From NCBI GenBank assembly GCA_030917445.1, contig JAUPUR010000092.1:1-6057 (forward strand): a stretch of DNA of 6,057 bases. Direction: 5' to 3'. A model generated the notes under the pieces. The model searched no databases. It was given only the letters and a program-made list of their open reading frames with translations, and was not told the DNA's origin. This document shows, in pieces, positions 5,669 through 6,057 of this stretch. The translations under genes were made by a program, and so were the position numbers. Origin of the DNA: Patescibacteria group bacterium (GTDB taxonomy: Bacteria > Patescibacteriota > Microgenomatia > Levybacterales > UBA12049). Numbering within the stretch: position 1 is the first letter of the stretch; each line of letters opens with the position of its first letter.

Positions 5669-6057
5669 ATGGAAAATTCATCAGCAAAATCATTGAGACT
5701 TCTCTACTACAGATATAAAGATACACAGTGGTTTTCACTGAGTATTGCTGTTTTTATCCTTTTAATTATAGCTCTCCTCATTGGTCGGGTGGTTTTTCCT
5801 CAAGTGCAAAATTGGTTATCGATACAAAATGAAGTTGCATCAACACGACAACGACTTGAAATACTTCGCTCAAACGAGCAACAAGTACAACTCATGAATG
5901 ATGCAGTGTTAAATACTCAGCTACAAACTGTCACTTCGGCTTTACCTGTTGAAAAAGATTTTACTGGTGTCTTAGGATCTGTTGCAGTAGCTGGTGCGAA
6001 AGCAGGAGTATCATTTGATGATTATACATTCCAAGTAGGTCCACTATCGACGAAAGC
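5669..6057 (+). CDS. pilO: PilO-like inner-membrane assembly protein, 3' partial
   Basis: The reading frame is open from ATG 5669 to the end of the window, giving 129 residues so far; the C-terminus lies outside. A short cytoplasmic part with several basic and aromatic residues (LRLLYYRYKD) leads to a membrane helix at about residues 22-42 (FSLSIAVFILLIIALLIG). A coiled-coil-like stretch rich in Gln and Glu (about 47-80) follows, then ALPVEKDFTGVLGSVAVAGA with KAGVSFDDYTF. This 'LP..kdf...l..va..aGv' pattern is typical of PilO after its coiled coil. No Cys is visible. Role: heterodimer partner of PilN in the inner-membrane platform of the pilus. The spacing to pilN is two bases and there is no clear Shine-Dalgarno site. 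The call depends on topology, the LP motif and gene order, because PilO proteins diverge strongly. Confidence 0.83.
   Translation, partial: MENSSAKSLRLLYYRYKDTQWFSLSIAVFILLIIALLIGRVVFPQVQNWLSIQNEVASTRQRLEILRSNEQQVQLMNDAVLNTQLQTVTSALPVEKDFTGVLGSVAVAGAKAGVSFDDYTFQVGPLSTK

Overview
This window is a single plus-strand gene cluster for a type IV pilus (T4P) or a closely related type IV filament machine. It holds seven consecutive pilin-like genes, followed by the inner-membrane assembly platform genes pilM, pilN and the start of pilO. No RNA gene, mobile element, CRISPR array or terminator was seen, and nothing convincing lies on the minus strand.

The DNA is AT-rich by eye. Genes are short and packed tightly, with overlaps such as ATGA, TAATG and ATGAGTAA. 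The standard stop codons TAA and TGA are both used at gene ends, so UGA is not reassigned here. The style suggests a Candidate Phyla Radiation (Patescibacteria) genome, perhaps Microgenomates or a related lineage: a run of small Cys-containing pseudopilins, a PilX-like protein with a 'GQILL' start, and separate pilM, pilN and pilO. This taxonomic call is inference; no marker gene is present. Genes for PilB, PilC, PilD or PilT and a secretin are not in view, and the window cuts the cluster at both ends.

Layout: (1) bases 2-1689 carry three tandem GspG-like pilins that look like paralogs, the first cut off at its 5' end and very rich in cysteine. (2) Bases 1686-3233 carry three minor pseudopilins in the order FimT/GspH-like, PilV/GspI-like, PilW/GspJ-like. 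(3) A 54-base gap at 3234-3287, the longest non-coding stretch, holds a good sigma70-type promoter. (4) Bases 3288-4112 encode a PilX/GspK-like protein without the prepilin Glu5. (5) Bases 4109-6057 encode PilM (actin-like cytoplasmic ATPase fold), PilN and PilO (single-pass membrane proteins).

Expected working: a prepilin peptidase encoded elsewhere cleaves the pilins after the leader Gly. The GspG-like proteins would form the filament shaft or variants of it. The H-, I-, J- and K-like proteins would form the priming or tip complex. PilM would bind the PilN N-terminus in the cytoplasm, and PilN and PilO would pair outside the membrane to link the motor and platform to the growing pilus. The gene order matches both the T4P minor pilin order (fimT-pilV-pilW-pilX) and the type II secretion order (gspG-H-I-J-K-L-M, where GspL corresponds to PilM plus PilN and GspM to PilO). 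Every pilin-like protein here has an even number of cysteines, which suggests disulfide-stabilised extracellular subunits.
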